DNA from: a virus
Direction: 5' to 3' (one strand)
Length of the DNA stretch: 64,000 bases
IMG/VR virus record: IMGVR_UViG_3300032245_001746
Location: 62,001-126,000 of that record
Positions 46,993 to 55,849 of this stretch are shown here, one piece after another; the stretch's first letter is position 1; every line of letters starts with the position of its first letter. The position numbers were made by a program, and so were the translations under genes. The notes beneath the pieces were generated by a model. The model ran no database searches. It saw only the letters and a list, made by a program, of their open reading frames with translations, and was not told where the DNA came from.

Positions 46993-48051
46993 ATGCAAAC
47001 TGTATTAAATAAAAAAAATGTGTCTGTAGAAGATAGAATAATGTTTCTAGGACCAGATTTATCTCTTCAAAGATATGATCAATTCAAATACCCAAAGTTT
47101 TTTGAGCTTTGGGAAATGCAAGAAAATTATAGATGGAGACCTCAAAGAATAGATCTTTCTAAAGATAGAACAGATTATGAAAAATTAACTGATACTGAAC
47201 GATTTATATTTGAATCTAATATTAAATGGCAAACTATGACTGATAGTATGTTAAGTCGTTCTATTCATGAATTATCACAATATGTAACAAATCCTGAATT
47301 AGAATTATGCATGGGTACTTGGGCTTCAATGGAACAAATGCATTCTTTTAGTTATACTCATATTTTTAAAAATGTGACTAAAAATGCTACTTTGTTTTTT
47401 GATTCTATCTTAGAAGATGAAGAAATTGTAAAAAGAGCTTATGAAATTTCATCATCTTATGATGCTTTATTAGGAAATCCAGAAGATATAAAACAAAATA
47501 TATTTGATGTTGTTCTTTGTACTAACACGACAGAAGGTATTTCTTTTTACTCTTCATTCATTTGTTCATTCTTTTTTGGTAAAAAAGGATTAATGGAAGG
47601 ATCTGCTAAGATTATTGGCGAAATAGCAAGAGATGAAAATCTTCATGTTGCAATTACTCAAAATATAATTAAAAATTGGAAAAACAAACCAGAAGAAGGC
47701 TTTCAAGATATTTTGAATAAAAATGAAGATAAAGTATATGAAATATATAGATTAGCTGCAGAAAATGAGAAAAAATGGGCAACTTATTTGTTTTCAAAAG
47801 GTTCATTATTAGGATTGAATGAAGAAATACTTCATCAATATATAGAATGGTTAACCAACACAAGACTAGCAGGAATTGGTTATAAAAAAATATTTGAACA
47901 AAAGAAGAATCCGGTTTCTGGATGGTCTGATCGTTATTTTGATAGCTCGAAAGTGCAAGTTGCTCCTCAAGAAACAGAAGTAGAATCATATTTAACTGGC
48001 AGTGCAAACACATCATTAAAAGATGAAGATTTTGCTTCAATTGAATTGTAG
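46993..48051 (+). CDS. nrdB: Ribonucleotide reductase small subunit
   Basis: Beta subunit that generates the tyrosyl radical. WASMEQMHSFSYTHIF holds the Glu, His and radical Tyr with the E-x2-H-x3-Y spacing of E. coli E115-H118-Y122. ARDENLHVAI carries the second Glu/His pair, and the C-terminal tail ends LKDEDFASIEL for docking on NrdA. The 352 residues are full-length with no intein or intron. It starts nine bases after nrdA's C-half with an AAGGA site. The contiguous order (nrdA halves, nrdB, CTP synthase) forms a nucleotide-supply operon. Confidence 0.95.
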   Translation: MQTVLNKKNVSVEDRIMFLGPDLSLQRYDQFKYPKFFELWEMQENYRWRPQRIDLSKDRTDYEKLTDTERFIFESNIKWQTMTDSMLSRSIHELSQYVTNPELELCMGTWASMEQMHSFSYTHIFKNVTKNATLFFDSILEDEEIVKRAYEISSSYDALLGNPEDIKQNIFDVVLCTNTTEGISFYSSFICSFFFGKKGLMEGSAKIIGEIARDENLHVAITQNIIKNWKNKPEEGFQDILNKNEDKVYEIYRLAAENEKKWATYLFSKGSLLGLNEEILHQYIEWLTNTRLAGIGYKKIFEQKKNPVSGWSDRYFDSSKVQVAPQETEVESYLTGSANTSLKDEDFASIEL

Positions 48052-48062
48052 AAAGAATATTT

Positions 48063-49646
48063 ATGGCTAAGTTTATTTTTGTTGTTGGTGGTGTTTATTC
48101 CGGTACAGGCAAAGGCGTTGCTTCTGCATCTATTGGGTTTTTATTAAAAGAACGTAATTTAAAAGTTCAGATGTTGAAATTAGATCCTTATCTTAATGTA
48201 AATGCTGGAATTATACGCCCATCAGATCATGGAGAAGTTTATGTTTGTGACGATGGGTCAGAAATTGATTTAGATGCAGGTACTTATTATAGAATCGCAA
48301 ATGAAGAAACATCAAAAGATAGCATCTGTACATCTGGAACACTTTATAAAGAATTAATTTTCGATCAAGAAAATGGAAAATATCTTGGTCAAACATTACA
48401 AATAACTCCACACATGACAGAAAAAATAACTTCAAAACTTTTAAATGTAGAAAAAGATAATGATGTTGTAATTGTAGAAATTGGTGGCACAGTAGGCGAT
48501 AGTGAATCATTTGCTTTTTTTGAAACTATAAGACAATTTAAACAAAATAAAGATTGTATGATAATAATGGTAGCACCCATTATATGGGCAGACACTATTA
48601 AAGAATTTAAAACAAAACCATTACAAAATTCCGTTAAAGAATTACAAAAATGTGGTCTTTTTCCAGACATTCTCTTGTGTAGAAGTAATTTTAAACTTCC
48701 TAATTCTATTTTGGAAAAAACATCATCTATGACTGGCATACCTCTTGAAATGGTATTTAGTTGTCCTGATGTTTCTTCTTTATATGATGTTCCAATAGAA
48801 TTTTATAATTTACATATTGATGATATTATTGTAGATAGATTTCGACTTAAAAGGAATGTTTGTAAAATACATTCTTATAAAGAATTAATTGATAAAAGCA
48901 AGAAATTTGAAAAATATACAAATATTGCAGTGGTTTGTAAGTATGATAATTCTGAAGCTTATTTATCTTTAAAAGAAGCTATTCATCATGCTGCCATTCA
49001 TAATGATTGTAAAGCAAATATTTATTTTATAAATTCTGATTTTTTTGAAAATAAGAATCAATTACAAGAATTAAATAAATATAATGCTGTAATTGTACCT
49101 GGAGGTTTTGATTATCGTGGAGTAGAAGGTAAAATTAATGCAATTAAGCATTGTAGAGAAAATAAAATTCCTTTTTTAGGAATATGTTTAGGTTTACAAT
49201 GTGCTGTAATAGAATTTGCGAGAAACATTTGTGGTATTAAAGATGCTAATAGTTTAGAATTTGAAAAAGATTGTAAAAATCCTGTTATTAATTATGTTCT
49301 TGGACAAAAAGATATTCAACAAATGTCAGGAACAATGAGATTGGGAGCTTATAATTGTAAATTACAGACAAACTCTTTAGCTAATATTTCTTATAATAAT
49401 ACTCTAATTAGTGAAAGACACAGACATAGATATGAGGTAAATTCTGAATACAAACCTATTTTAGAAAAAAATGGATTTATAGTTTCTGGAGTCAATCCAG
49501 AAACTGGATTAATTGAAATAATGGAATTGGATACAAAAATACATCCATTTTTTATAGGAATTCAAGCACATCCAGAATTTAAGTCTAGATTATTAAATCC
49601 ATCTCCTTTATTTGTTTCTTTAATAAAAGAAAGTTTGAAAAAATGA
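48063..49646 (+). CDS. pyrG: CTP synthase
   Basis: Converts UTP to CTP using glutamine. The synthase domain (1-265) opens FIFVVGGVYSGTGKGVASAS, a variant of the usual GG-x-x-SS-x-GKG loop. GEVYVCDDGSEIDLDAGTYY and VEIGGTVGDSES are family signatures. The glutamine amidotransferase domain (about 290-527) has the catalytic Cys in FLGICLGLQCAV and the His/Glu in QAHPEF. At 527 residues it is full-length and appears active. Rare in phages; here it follows nrdB by 11 bases, so it raises the CTP/dCTP supply together with ribonucleotide reductase. Confidence 0.95.
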   Translation: MAKFIFVVGGVYSGTGKGVASASIGFLLKERNLKVQMLKLDPYLNVNAGIIRPSDHGEVYVCDDGSEIDLDAGTYYRIANEETSKDSICTSGTLYKELIFDQENGKYLGQTLQITPHMTEKITSKLLNVEKDNDVVIVEIGGTVGDSESFAFFETIRQFKQNKDCMIIMVAPIIWADTIKEFKTKPLQNSVKELQKCGLFPDILLCRSNFKLPNSILEKTSSMTGIPLEMVFSCPDVSSLYDVPIEFYNLHIDDIIVDRFRLKRNVCKIHSYKELIDKSKKFEKYTNIAVVCKYDNSEAYLSLKEAIHHAAIHNDCKANIYFINSDFFENKNQLQELNKYNAVIVPGGFDYRGVEGKINAIKHCRENKIPFLGICLGLQCAVIEFARNICGIKDANSLEFEKDCKNPVINYVLGQKDIQQMSGTMRLGAYNCKLQTNSLANISYNNTLISERHRHRYEVNSEYKPILEKNGFIVSGVNPETGLIEIMELDTKIHPFFIGIQAHPEFKSRLLNPSPLFVSLIKESLKK

Positions 49647-49927
49647 AAGAAAATTATTGGGTAAAGAAAATTAATATCGAAGAGCTTATTAAGAAATATA
49701 GTTATAATTTTGATGCTATTTTTCCTAAAAATATTAGATGGAATAAAGAACAAGATTTAGAAGATGATATTATAAATTTTGATGTTGATTTTTTCGACAT
49801 GTATCCAGAATATATAAAATATTCTAAATATATTAAAATTGATATTAAAACCGACATTAAAGTAAATAATCATAATGGGTGTAATCAAATTTATATATCT
49901 AAATATACAATAACAGAAAAGGAATGA
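49643..49927 (+). CDS. Hypothetical protein after CTP synthase
   Basis: A 94-residue protein overlapping the CTP synthase stop by four bases (ATGA), so it is translationally coupled. It contains a hydrophobic/aromatic, acidic middle (FDVDFFDMYPEYIKY) and ends in beta-type repeats (IKIDIKTDIKVNNHNGCN). Unknown family; no catalytic motif. Confidence 0.65.
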   Translation: MKENYWVKKINIEELIKKYSYNFDAIFPKNIRWNKEQDLEDDIINFDVDFFDMYPEYIKYSKYIKIDIKTDIKVNNHNGCNQIYISKYTITEKE

Positions 49928-49928
49928 A

Positions 49929-50369
49929 ATGTCAATATCTAGAATTTATTTTAAAGATTTCATCTTAAATGAAAAAAAACATTATTTGTCTCAAAAAATA
50001 GGAATTTTACTATCAGATTTGCAAGATTTGCAACAAAATTATGAAGGAATGGGAAAAAGACAATTAATTTTTAATTCAGAATCTATTGTTTCCAAAATGC
50101 GGGCTATATTACAAGATGTATGGGATGAAAAAGAAGAAAAACATTTAAAAACTATACAAAAAATAGCATTATCTATATCTAAATGTATAGAAGAAAAAGG
50201 TGAATTAATTCAAACTTTAAATAATTCTATTAAGTATTTAGAAAAAATATCTTCTGAGTTAGGAACTCCAGTAAATGATATTGGATCTAATGAAGATCAA
50301 GATTCTGAAAATAATTCTAAAGAAAAAAACCAAGATAATTTAAATAATCAACAAAATATTTCACAATAA
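49929..50369 (+). CDS. Helical protein with a capsid-targeting-like N-terminus
   Basis: A 146-residue protein of unknown function. The N-terminus MSISRIYFKDFILNEKKHYL contains F-x-x-F-I-x-N-E, the motif shared by about nine proteins in the window. The middle is helical (KRQLIFNSESIVSKMRAILQ), and the last 40 residues are Asn/Glu/Gln-rich and probably disordered. It follows the previous gene directly. It may be a packaged protein or a scaffold-like factor. Confidence 0.6.
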   Translation: MSISRIYFKDFILNEKKHYLSQKIGILLSDLQDLQQNYEGMGKRQLIFNSESIVSKMRAILQDVWDEKEEKHLKTIQKIALSISKCIEEKGELIQTLNNSIKYLEKISSELGTPVNDIGSNEDQDSENNSKEKNQDNLNNQQNISQ

Positions 50370-50388
50370 TGTTAACTATAATATTATT

Positions 50389-50943
50389 ATGAATAAAAAT
50401 ACGATTGATAATGATGATTTAGAAATAGATGATGTAATAAAAAATCTTTCTGAAAAAAAGAAAAAAATAAATTGTAAAAAAAAAGGCAATAGAGTCGAAT
50501 TACAATTAACTAAACTTCTTACTGATAGATTTAAACTAAATTTTAGCAGAACAGTTTCATCTGGAGCGAGGTGGTCACAAGCAAAATTATCAGAAGAAGC
50601 AAAGAATATCTTTTCTGGTGATTTAGTTGTTTGTAAAGGATTTAAATTTGTTATTGAGTGCAAAGGCGGCTATGATTCAATTGATCTTAATACTCTTTTT
50701 ATAGATGGAAATAAAGATTTAGATAAATTTCTAGAACAAGTTACTAATGATAGCGATAGATGTAATAGAAAACCAATGGTTTGTTGGAAAAAAACTCGTA
50801 AACCTTGGTTAGCTTTTATCCACTCATCAGAATTAACAGAACATAAAAATATGTTTAACTATATATTATATTATAATAATTGGTCTATTGTTTCTTTGGA
50901 TATATTACTTCAATTAAATGATGACTTTTTTATAGAACAATGA
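50389..50943 (+). CDS. PD-(D/E)XK nuclease, Holliday-junction-resolvase-like
   Basis: A 184-residue nuclease. GNRVELQLTKLL supplies the first Glu, SGARWSQAKLSEEAK is the loop, and SGDLVVCKGFKFVIECKGG carries the Asp and E-x-K of the PD-(D/E)XK core. The layout fits archaeal-type Hjc or phage resolvases acting on branched DNA. The N-terminus (DNDDLEIDDVIKNLSEKKKK) is charged. It may serve in place of T4 endonuclease VII, which is not in this window. It precedes an HNH endonuclease gene. Confidence 0.72.
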   Translation: MNKNTIDNDDLEIDDVIKNLSEKKKKINCKKKGNRVELQLTKLLTDRFKLNFSRTVSSGARWSQAKLSEEAKNIFSGDLVVCKGFKFVIECKGGYDSIDLNTLFIDGNKDLDKFLEQVTNDSDRCNRKPMVCWKKTRKPWLAFIHSSELTEHKNMFNYILYYNNWSIVSLDILLQLNDDFFIEQ

Positions 50944-51012
50944 AATAATGTTAAAGTTTTTAAAAAATTAAAATTGAATCATATATACTATTGTTCTGCA
51001 AAAAGGGATATT

Positions 51013-51885
51013 ATGATTCTTGAAGAAAAATGTAAAAATAAGAAATGTAAATGTAAAAAATGCATTATTTATAGAAAAGAATGTAAGTTAAACAAATTAG
51101 AAGTTGTGAAGAAAGTTTTTTTAGAAGCTGAATGTGAATTAATAAGTGAACCAAGTCTTAGCGGTAAAATGAAATATAAATGTTCTTGTAGCAATATTAA
51201 TTATATAAAATGGTTTCATTTTAAAAATGGTGGAAGATGTCGAAAATGCGGAAATTTAAAAACTAAAAAAAACAATCCGAAAAGAATGTCAATTGAAAAT
51301 AAAATACATGATTATTTCAAAGAGCATAATTGTGTTTTGTTAGAAACAAGTTATGTCAATAGTAATTTTAAAATGAGATATATTTGTGAGTGTGGAAATG
51401 AGTCAAAAATAACTTGGGATTGTTTTAAAAAAGGGTGTCGTTGTGAAAATTGTGCTAAAATTAAAATAAAAAATAGATTTATACCTAAAGGCGAATCACA
51501 TTCTAAATGGAATCCAAATAGAGAAGAAGTTGATCTAAATAAAAAAATTAGAAATAAAGCAAAACATATCTTAAAAAGATCACTTTTAAATCAAATGAAA
51601 GATGATACAACTTTTAATTTATTAGGATACACAAAAGAAGAATTAATTAATCATATTAAAAATGATGACAATTGGGAAACATTAAAAAATGTTAAATGGG
51701 AGTTAGATCACATTTTTCCAATAAAAGCTTTTTTTGATTATAAAATATATGATGTTCAAAAAATAAATACATTAGAAAATTTAAGACCATTGTCTTCATT
51801 TGAAAATAAAACTAAAAATAGTTTTTATGACAAAGACGAATTTGAATCTTGGTTAAAATCAAAAAATTGGTTTAAAATTGATTAA
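51013..51885 (+). CDS. HNH endonuclease with zinc-finger repeats
   Basis: A 290-residue free-standing endonuclease. Starting at ATG 51013 (AAGGG seven bases upstream) is preferred over a TTG 39 bases earlier. Two Cys-rich repeats (YKCSCSNINYIKWFHFKNGG and YICECGNESKITWDCFKKGC) each carry four zinc ligands and probably bind DNA. The C-terminal HNH domain reads WELDHIFPIKAFFDY, then INTLENLRPLSSFENKTK. It ends FESWLKSKNWFKID. An inverted repeat (AGAACAAT/ATTGTTCT) lies upstream. Probably a homing-type selfish gene next to the resolvase gene. Confidence 0.85.
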   Translation: MILEEKCKNKKCKCKKCIIYRKECKLNKLEVVKKVFLEAECELISEPSLSGKMKYKCSCSNINYIKWFHFKNGGRCRKCGNLKTKKNNPKRMSIENKIHDYFKEHNCVLLETSYVNSNFKMRYICECGNESKITWDCFKKGCRCENCAKIKIKNRFIPKGESHSKWNPNREEVDLNKKIRNKAKHILKRSLLNQMKDDTTFNLLGYTKEELINHIKNDDNWETLKNVKWELDHIFPIKAFFDYKIYDVQKINTLENLRPLSSFENKTKNSFYDKDEFESWLKSKNWFKID

Positions 51886-51908
51886 TTTGAAAACGAATTT
51901 TTCTTTAA

Positions 51909-54470
51909 TTAAAAATCTTCATCTTTAGGAGGTTTATATCCTGGTTGTCCCTTTAATTTTATTATGTGCAATTCTTCTTTAGCTCTTGTTATAGCTACAT
52001 ATTTAGCATTTGCTTCTTGTGCTTTATCTTTTTCTCTTTTAGCTGTAGGATGAGGAAAATGATCATATCTAAGAATAAATACTCTTTCAAATTCTAATCC
52101 TTTAGATCTGTGTGCTGTAATTAAAACTATTGGTTTTTCTTTTTCCATGCGTTTTTTATATTCTGCATAATCTTTTTCGTTTTCTTCAATATCAAAACCG
52201 CCAAGTTTAACATTTATCCATTTTTTATATTTACCAATAGTTTTTTGTTCTTGACTTTCTTCGAATTGAGATATTGTTGCTAACATTGCATTAGTTACTT
52301 CTTCAAGTTCTTTTAGAAAATCTTTTCTAGCAGCAGATCCAGAATACTTTTCGTTATATCCTTCTACATATTTCATTATCATGTTTTTTAAACTAGAAAC
52401 TTCTGAATCATCATTTAATTTAAAATGATAAATAATGTTTTGTAGTTCTTTTTTAATATCATTTGCTATGTCTTTTCCAATTATAATGAAAGGTATGTTA
52501 TTTGATAATAATGTCAATGCAGCATGAATTAATGGATCGTTAGTTCTAGCAATAAAAGCTGTTTCTTTAACATGTCCATTTGCTTCTTTTTCATTAATTA
52601 ATTCTCTAAATGCATCTTGATAATCTTTTTCAAATTTACTAATTTTTCCGTTAGCTGATTCTTCACCGTCTGTAAGTCCAGATTTAAGATTTTTCACATG
52701 TGTTTCTTCATTTGCAAAATCAATTATATATTTTTTAGATCTAAAGTTTTTAGTTAATGTTTGTTCAATATCTTCACCATTTCCAGATACATTTTTAAGC
52801 ATACTAGATATGTTGCTGAAACTATTAGCATCTGCTCCTCTGAACCTGTAGAGCGATTGATTTGGGTCGCCTACCGCAACCACTATAGATCCTTGACTTG
52901 CCATTTTTTGCAACATTATTTTTTGATTTTCATTAAAATCTTGTATTTCATCTGCTAAAACAACATCGAATTTTGGCCAATTAATTTCATTAGAATGTAT
53001 AGCTGTGTACCATAAATCATCATCAAAATCTCTGTAATCTGATAAATCATGATTTTTATCTTTAGATTTATATTTAGCTTTTGTAAATCCTGGCATTGAT
53101 TCTTCTAATATCCAAATCGCTCCATGAATTATTTCAAGCTTATAATTAATTGAACCAAATTCAAATCCAAAATTATTTTTAATAATTTGATTCATTTCTT
53201 CAAAAAAACGTTCATTCCTGCTCCATCCTTCTAATTTTTCTTGAGCTTTTGAAAAATTTTCATCAAAATCATAATCATCAAATATTTCTGTAGCTTTACT
53301 TATTAAATTTTCAGATTTTCTTGGATCTAAAGCATTTGATTTTAGTAAACTAGCAAGTTTTACAACTTGTTCTTTATATGAAAATTTTACTATATTTAAA
53401 AATGATCTAAATGCATTTAATTGATATTCATTATCAATTCCTAAATTATTAGGAATTTTTGATGGAAGTTTATATTTTTCCATTATTTCTTCGAAAACTG
53501 GACTATCTGCTATAACTCTTATTTTTTGTAATTTTTTAACATCATCATTTTCAAGATTAACAATTCTATGAGTTTTTTTAATAGTTGTAGAGTTATTTTT
53601 GTTTGATAAAACTTCTCCCAAAAATCCATTAGTTGTACGAACAGTAACAAAACTTGGAAATTTCTCTGTAGCTTCTACTTTATTTTTATTGTTAAAAACA
53701 ATATAAAGCCAACTTTGACTAGAACTGCCATATTTCCACGCTAAATGTCTCAACATGGTGGTTTTACCTGTACCAGCTAAAGCATTTATCATAATGTGGT
53801 TTTTAGATTTTCCATTTATTATATTTTCAAACTTTTGTTCTATAGCTTTTTGTTCTTCACTCATCATAGAATCTTTAATCATACCTTTAGCCTTATCAGA
53901 AGCTGTTGTTGTTTGAAATTCAACAGCTAAATCTGGGTCTTGATTAATTAAATCTTTAAGCGATGGATTATCTGGAGTTTTTAATTTTGTTCCATTTTTT
54001 AGTATAGATTTAAACACATTTTGAAGATCATCGTTGTCAACATATCCAGTATTTCCATTGATAAGAGTTATGTATTGCCACTTGTAATTATCAAATTTTC
54101 TAAGTGCAACTTTTTCTTTAATTTTAAATCTAGGATCAGAATCTGTTATAACTTCCGCATAAAACCACCATTGTTTTTGTTGCACTTGACCAGCAGTTTG
54201 TGGTTGATTTTGTTGTTGGGCAATTACATTTTTAGCTTTATTTGGATTATAACCAGTTGTATATCTACAATTAGGATACCCTTTACATCCTAAAAATTGA
54301 TTTTGATTAGCTTTATTTATTCTCAATACTAAATCTTTTCCGCAAGTAGGACAAGATCCTTGAGATTCATTATTAACTGTTTCAAAAAGCCAATTATGAA
54401 TTGAAATCAATTTTTTATCAGCATTATTTTCAATAATGTTTGAATATTGTTTAAAATTTAGATCTAACAT
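51909..54470 (-). CDS. SF1A (UvrD/Rep-like) helicase with a topoisomerase-type zinc finger
   Basis: An 853-residue helicase. The N-terminus is MLDLNFKQYSNIIENN, another capsid-targeting-like peptide. A C4 zinc ribbon follows (CPTCGKDLVL ... GCKGYPNCRYTTGY, about 40-75), then an SH3-like linker region (KWQYITLINGNTGYVDNDDL). The motor starts near residue 200: Walker A ALAGTGKTTM, motif II LADEIQDFNENQ, VVAVGDPNQSLYRFRGAD, KNFRSKK, TAHRSKGLEFERVF and YVAITRAKEELH. All SF1A motifs are present. It may aid recombination or, if packaged, act early on injected DNA; the latter rests only on the N-terminus. Confidence 0.9.
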   Translation of the reverse strand: MLDLNFKQYSNIIENNADKKLISIHNWLFETVNNESQGSCPTCGKDLVLRINKANQNQFLGCKGYPNCRYTTGYNPNKAKNVIAQQQNQPQTAGQVQQKQWWFYAEVITDSDPRFKIKEKVALRKFDNYKWQYITLINGNTGYVDNDDLQNVFKSILKNGTKLKTPDNPSLKDLINQDPDLAVEFQTTTASDKAKGMIKDSMMSEEQKAIEQKFENIINGKSKNHIMINALAGTGKTTMLRHLAWKYGSSSQSWLYIVFNNKNKVEATEKFPSFVTVRTTNGFLGEVLSNKNNSTTIKKTHRIVNLENDDVKKLQKIRVIADSPVFEEIMEKYKLPSKIPNNLGIDNEYQLNAFRSFLNIVKFSYKEQVVKLASLLKSNALDPRKSENLISKATEIFDDYDFDENFSKAQEKLEGWSRNERFFEEMNQIIKNNFGFEFGSINYKLEIIHGAIWILEESMPGFTKAKYKSKDKNHDLSDYRDFDDDLWYTAIHSNEINWPKFDVVLADEIQDFNENQKIMLQKMASQGSIVVAVGDPNQSLYRFRGADANSFSNISSMLKNVSGNGEDIEQTLTKNFRSKKYIIDFANEETHVKNLKSGLTDGEESANGKISKFEKDYQDAFRELINEKEANGHVKETAFIARTNDPLIHAALTLLSNNIPFIIIGKDIANDIKKELQNIIYHFKLNDDSEVSSLKNMIMKYVEGYNEKYSGSAARKDFLKELEEVTNAMLATISQFEESQEQKTIGKYKKWINVKLGGFDIEENEKDYAEYKKRMEKEKPIVLITAHRSKGLEFERVFILRYDHFPHPTAKREKDKAQEANAKYVAITRAKEELHIIKLKGQPGYKPPKDEDF

Positions 54471-54564
54471 AGCATTTTTATATATGAAAAAAATAAAAAT
54501 TTAATTGAAAGAATAATATATAATTTTGGAGTACTTCTTATCATGGATGAATACGGGAAGTAAG

Positions 54565-54600
54565 AAAACCTGCCATCCTTTGTGCTCTGGCAGGTTTTTT
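54565..54600. terminator. Terminator between the tail protein and helicase genes
   Basis: AAAACCTGCCA (54565-54575) pairs with TGGCAGGTTTT (54588-54598) and runs into T's on the plus strand. Flanking A/T runs allow use on both strands; on the minus strand it ends the transcript of the gene at 54605. Positions 54471-54564 contain no credible gene. Confidence 0.85.
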
Positions 54601-54604
54601 ATTT

Positions 54605-55330
54605 TTAATCTATTTGTAGTTGTTGTTTTTCTGAAATATATACACAATCTCCAAAAGCTAATTCAAAATAAACATCATATATTCCAATATCTATATCCGT
54701 AGTATCTAGAAAATAATAAGCCATACATTTTTCTCTTAATTCTATTGGTTCATTTTCTACAATTTTTCTTAAATCGCACAATTCTGGCATACATGGACCA
54801 CACTTTTGTTCAATAGATATTTTGATATCTGCAACTATGGCTAGATTTTTATAATATTCTTCTAAAGAATTTGAATTTGGTACATTTGGTATTATTTCTA
54901 CAACTAACCATCGTTTTGACCCTTTTTTAATTCTGTTTGGTCTTAAAAAGAAATTAAAATCATAAATTATTGGCGTTGAAGTGGTAAACCATAAATTTGG
55001 ATATATTTCAAAATTGTTTTGAATTGTTGTTGATTCATTTTCAATATTAACATGCCATACATCAATATATTGTCCTATTACAAACAAATCCTGTTCTGCT
55101 TTAAAGCTTATTAAATAGCTTCCAACATCTGTTGTTGTAACGTCAGTTATGGTTTTAACTAATCTTGCTCCATTTTTATTTGATTCAGTAATTTCATTTG
55201 GATCTAAAAAATAAATTTCAACTTTATCTATAGAAGAAAAGTTTGCTTTTGCATTAGCATTATAAGCCATAAGTCTAAGTTTTAAATCATCATTAATTAC
55301 TGGATTTTGATAGCGTTCTCTAGTAGACAT
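54605..55330 (-). CDS. Virion structural protein, probably tail or neck
   Basis: A 241-residue protein starting MSTRERYQNPVINDDLKLRL. It is beta-rich, with SYLISFKAEQDLFVIGQYID, and has a Cys cluster KCGPCMPELCDLR. The composition and location beside baseplate and hub genes on the same strand suggest a virion component, but I cannot name it. The N-terminal NDDLKLRLMAYNANAKAN segment is typical of phage domains that describe a physical polymer (Ig-like). AAAGGG-type ribosome-binding sequence upstream. Confidence 0.6.
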   Translation of the reverse strand: MSTRERYQNPVINDDLKLRLMAYNANAKANFSSIDKVEIYFLDPNEITESNKNGARLVKTITDVTTTDVGSYLISFKAEQDLFVIGQYIDVWHVNIENESTTIQNNFEIYPNLWFTTSTPIIYDFNFFLRPNRIKKGSKRWLVVEIIPNVPNSNSLEEYYKNLAIVADIKISIEQKCGPCMPELCDLRKIVENEPIELREKCMAYYFLDTTDIDIGIYDVYFELAFGDCVYISEKQQLQID

Positions 55331-55338
55331 TTTTTCCC

Positions 55339-55677
55339 TTAATAGATTTTATCATATTTTATATAATATTTACAATAACCAGTTTGTAAAGATTCAAATG
55401 TTATTAAATTTAAATCTTCAAATCTGTTGAAATTATTTTCAGATATAACTGTTATTGAATTAACAGATGTTATAATTTTCTTACTTGTCTTAAACGTTAT
55501 ATTACTTATGTTTCCATATGAAATATTTACGTAAAGTAAATCTTTACTGTTTTCATCAAAATTATAACTTAAATTATTATTTTCATAAAAAATAATATTA
55601 AATTTATCTAATCTAAATAAATCTTTATTTAAAATTTTATTTTTATAATAATAATATTCTGTAGTCAGAAAGCACAT
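55339..55677 (-). CDS. Hypothetical protein in the tail cluster
   Basis: A 112-residue, Asn/Tyr/Ile-rich protein, MCFLTTEYYYYKNKILNKDL onward, with strand-like segments (DLLYVNISYGNISNITFKTS). It shares one base with the stop of the gp51-like gene (TAATG) and ends eight bases before the next gene, so it is in a tail/baseplate operon. Function unknown. Confidence 0.6.
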   Translation of the reverse strand: MCFLTTEYYYYKNKILNKDLFRLDKFNIIFYENNNLSYNFDENSKDLLYVNISYGNISNITFKTSKKIITSVNSITVISENNFNRFEDLNLITFESLQTGYCKYYIKYDKIY

Positions 55678-55832
55678 TATTTACCTTTTCCCGCATTATC
55701 TAATGCTTCTTTTTCTTTGTTTTTTTGTTGAATAAATCTTTCAATCATCCATTTTCTTTCATTGATTGGCATTCTCATAGTAGAATCAAAATCTTGATGC
55801 ATATGATATAAAAAGAAGAATTTTTCTTCCAT
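55677..55832 (-). CDS. gp51-like baseplate hub assembly protein (tentative)
   Basis: A 51-residue protein, MEEKFFFLYHMHQDFDSTMR then MPINERKWMIERFIQQKNKE. The pattern of an aromatic LYH, a MP-x-x-ER-x-W motif and a Lys/Gln-rich helical end resembles the small hub-assembly factors encoded next to gp26 in T4-like phages (gene order 26, 51 as in T4). The frame stays open upstream without an ATG. Assigned on position and motif; confidence is moderate because the protein is short. Confidence 0.55.
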   Translation of the reverse strand: MEEKFFFLYHMHQDFDSTMRMPINERKWMIERFIQQKNKEKEALDNAGKGK

Positions 55833-55849
55833 TAAACTTTCCCATAATC

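Noticed and set aside
47669-48040. Long antisense frame within nrdB
   Set aside because: It is the complement of a well-conserved gene; hydrophobic, Gln/Leu-rich translation is typical of an AT-rich shadow frame.
54543-54563. Seven-codon mini-ORF (MDEYGK) before a terminator, similar in layout to the tRNA leader
   Set aside because: No plus-strand gene lies downstream for it to regulate, and its codons carry no bias. The terminator is explained by the flanking minus-strand genes.
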